Below, piece after piece: positions 14,304-15,484 of a DNA stretch of 15,484 nucleotides (position 1 is the stretch's first letter; each line of letters starts with the position of its first letter). The translations under genes were made by a program, and so were the position numbers. The stretch lies in contig JAKAMX010000014.1 of assembly GCA_021812665.1 (NCBI GenBank), forward strand, positions 1 to 15,484, read 5' to 3'. Under the pieces are notes generated by a model, which ran no database searches, was not told the DNA's origin, and saw nothing but the letters and a program-made list of their open reading frames with translations. Source of the stretch: a bacterium (GTDB lineage Bacteria; Patescibacteriota; Minisyncoccia; Phycocordibacterales; UBA1550).

Positions 14304-15272
14304 TTATTCGCTGATCTTCCCCACTGTCGCCACCAACTTTGCCATATCATCGAAACGACCTTTGTAGCTTGAACCTAATACTACCGCGACAACAGGATCA
14401 TTGATCCCACGATCAAATATTATTGCGAGGTTTCCTCCCGCGAGTGTTGTATATCCTGTTTTTGATGCAATAAGTCCAGGGAATTTGCCTATTGCCTCGT
14501 CCGTGTTCGGAAGCACATGAGCAATATTATCTTGTGACGTTATGCGCGCAGCAGGAAGCGCAGTTATTTCAACAGTTGTCGGATATTTGCTCCAGAACTC
14601 AGAAAATAGTAATGCTACGTCATGCGCAGAACCGTACCCTCCGTTCATAGTAGCTTCCCCATTAGTGCCACCTGAGATATCGAGGCCAGATTCATTGAAG
14701 AATTCCATTTTTGTTAATCCCAAATCGTACGCTTTCCTATTCATCATTTGCACAAAACGCGTTCGCGCAGAATCCTGCTCTCCGTCAGTAACGACTGGCT
14801 GCTCGTCTGCGCCAATAAAACGTGAGATAGCATGCGCGGCATCATTGGAAGAGATGATGAGCATCGTGTTGAGTAAGTCACCCAAACGCCATCGCTCGCC
14901 CAAACGTAGTCCCGAGTCGCCCTCCGCCGCAAGATCATCTTTCGACAACACAATAAGTGCGCTTTCAGAAGCATGGTCGCGTGCAACAAATGCCGTCATT
15001 AGTTTTGTGATCGACGCAAGGGGCAGTTTATCATTTTCATTGAGCGCAAAAAGGACGCGTTTACTGTTTATGTCAAACACATACGCAGCATGAGCCTCGA
15101 GAGAAAGGTTCTCAAAAACGTCGCTGACATTTGCGGTGAGATTTTTTGAATTGCCCGATTGCGCATTTTTATTTGCTGACGCAGAGAAAAAAACGAGCGT
15201 TTGCATGACAACGACCAGTAGCGTGCCGAGCACAAAAAGCAAGCCAAGTGGACTAATCTTCCTCAACAGCAT
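14304..15272 (-). CDS. D-alanyl-D-alanine carboxypeptidase (S11, PBP5/DacF-like)
   Basis: A low-molecular-weight penicillin-binding protein of about 322 residues that removes the terminal D-Ala of peptidoglycan pentapeptides. A signal anchor lies at about residues 8-30. The three serine-acyltransferase motifs are intact: S87-x-x-K90 in LASITKLM, S141-x-N143 in IISSNDAAHA, and K271-T-G in ASKTGYT. The usual C-terminal beta domain of PBP5 is absent, as in many short family members. Several in-frame starts exist (TTG 15329; ATG 15299, 15290, 15278, 15272). I choose 15272 because AAGGAGG ends eight bases before it; 15278 would leave only two. The start lies inside the end of scpB, so the pair is coupled. 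Confidence 0.93.
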   Translation of the reverse strand: MLLRKISPLGLLFVLGTLLVVVMQTLVFFSASANKNAQSGNSKNLTANVSDVFENLSLEAHAAYVFDINSKRVLFALNENDKLPLASITKLMTAFVARDHASESALIVLSKDDLAAEGDSGLRLGERWRLGDLLNTMLIISSNDAAHAISRFIGADEQPVVTDGEQDSARTRFVQMMNRKAYDLGLTKMEFFNESGLDISGGTNGEATMNGGYGSAHDVALLFSEFWSKYPTTVEITALPAARITSQDNIAHVLPNTDEAIGKFPGLIASKTGYTTLAGGNLAIIFDRGINDPVVAVVLGSSYKGRFDDMAKLVATVGKISE

Positions 15273-15484
15273 CTTCATCTCCTCCTTCATTTTGTTCATT
15301 TTCAGTATTTGAATTTTTGAATTCCTCAACGGCAGTGTGTATCTCTTGGTAACCAGGGAGATCCTCGACCTTGCTTATTCCCATGTAGGCGAGCAACTCG
15401 AATGTTGGGCAATACACCGTGCTTCTTCCGCCTTGATCAACTTTTTCTATGAGACCACGCACGAGCAGATTACGCAAAATATAA
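15253..15484 (-). CDS. scpB: Segregation and condensation protein B, C-terminal part
   Basis: Only the C-terminal 76 or so residues are in the window; the gene continues past the right edge. ScpB is the winged-helix partner of ScpA in the SMC condensin that organises the chromosome. The visible LRNLLVRGLIEKVDQGGRST, then VYCPTFELLAYMGISKVEDLP, matches the second winged helix of ScpB (RGLIE, GR, Y-x-T-x-x-F, FG-x-x-x-x-x-DLP). A very acidic tail rich in Glu, Asp and Asn follows. The tail also carries the Shine-Dalgarno sequence of the carboxypeptidase gene, which overlaps it by 20 bases. Confidence 0.85.
   Translation of the reverse strand, partial: YILRNLLVRGLIEKVDQGGRSTVYCPTFELLAYMGISKVEDLPGYQEIHTAVEEFKNSNTENEQNEGGDEDAVEED
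15281..15287 (-). promoter_or_regulatory. Shine-Dalgarno site of the carboxypeptidase gene, inside scpB
   Basis: The minus strand reads AAGGAGG (plus 15281-15287), eight bases before the ATG at 15272. It lies within the acidic tail codons of scpB. Besides the orphan gene at 4988, it is the only strong Shine-Dalgarno sequence I found in the window. Confidence 0.7.

Noticed and set aside
14542..15093. 183-codon frame antisense to the carboxypeptidase gene
   Set aside because: The carboxypeptidase carries all three catalytic motifs on the other strand. The antisense product has no recognisable domain and is a codon-bias shadow.
1..15484. tRNA, rRNA, CRISPR arrays, insertion sequences, integrases or phage genes
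   Set aside because: I found no cloverleaf, spaced direct repeats, transposase or recombinase motifs on either strand. The window is ordinary chromosomal gene content.

Overview
The window looks like a piece of a Candidate Phyla Radiation (Patescibacteria) chromosome, most probably of Parcubacteria type. This is inferred from sequence character, not from a database search. The grounds are: moderate-to-low GC; very tight packing with no gene-free stretch over 300 bases; short versions of housekeeping enzymes; small membrane-anchored and DUF5666-like secreted proteins; a normal stop-codon set (TGA is used as a stop at ftsW and mraY, so no UGA recoding); and the presence of ribosomal protein L9, which as I recall is missing from some other CPR groups such as Microgenomates.

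Left half, mostly plus strand (1-7888): an S41 C-terminal processing protease and rplI (L9) form an operon that meets rpmA (L27, minus strand) at a shared bidirectional terminator. A divergent membrane protein with a two-Cys Ada-like tail follows, then a DnaQ-fold exonuclease and a secreted protein with three DUF5666-like repeats. A DNA repair block comes next: a MutY-like glycosylase and an endonuclease III, separated by an unrecognised 147-residue protein with its own strong Shine-Dalgarno sequence and its own terminator. A PEBP/YbhB-like protein and an MFS transporter close this half.

Right half, minus strand (8053-15484): reading in the direction of transcription, scpB (cut by the window edge), a D-Ala-D-Ala carboxypeptidase, mraY, ftsW, murG, gltX, an EnvC-like M23 peptidase and a small two-helix membrane protein. 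This is a condensed dcw-type cell wall cluster: lipid I synthesis (MraY), lipid II synthesis (MurG), glycan polymerisation (FtsW), and trimming by the carboxypeptidase and M23 hydrolase.

The most striking structure is the promoter layout. At eight genes a -10 element (often the extended TGn form) ends exactly 6 or 7 bases before the ATG, with no Shine-Dalgarno sequence. This places the expected transcription start on or next to the start codon and predicts leaderless mRNAs. Two genes break the rule with strong AAGGAGG sites. A second theme is altered catalytic or cofactor residues: the MutY-like protein has no Fe-S cysteines and Glu for the catalytic Asp; Nth has C-x6-H-x2-C-x5-Y in place of four Cys; MraY has Glu for the Asp of its GDxGS-like motif; and the DnaQ-like exonuclease lacks the last DEDDh Asp. 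A short candidate RNA gene with a 5' hairpin at its predicted start lies at 7947-8052.
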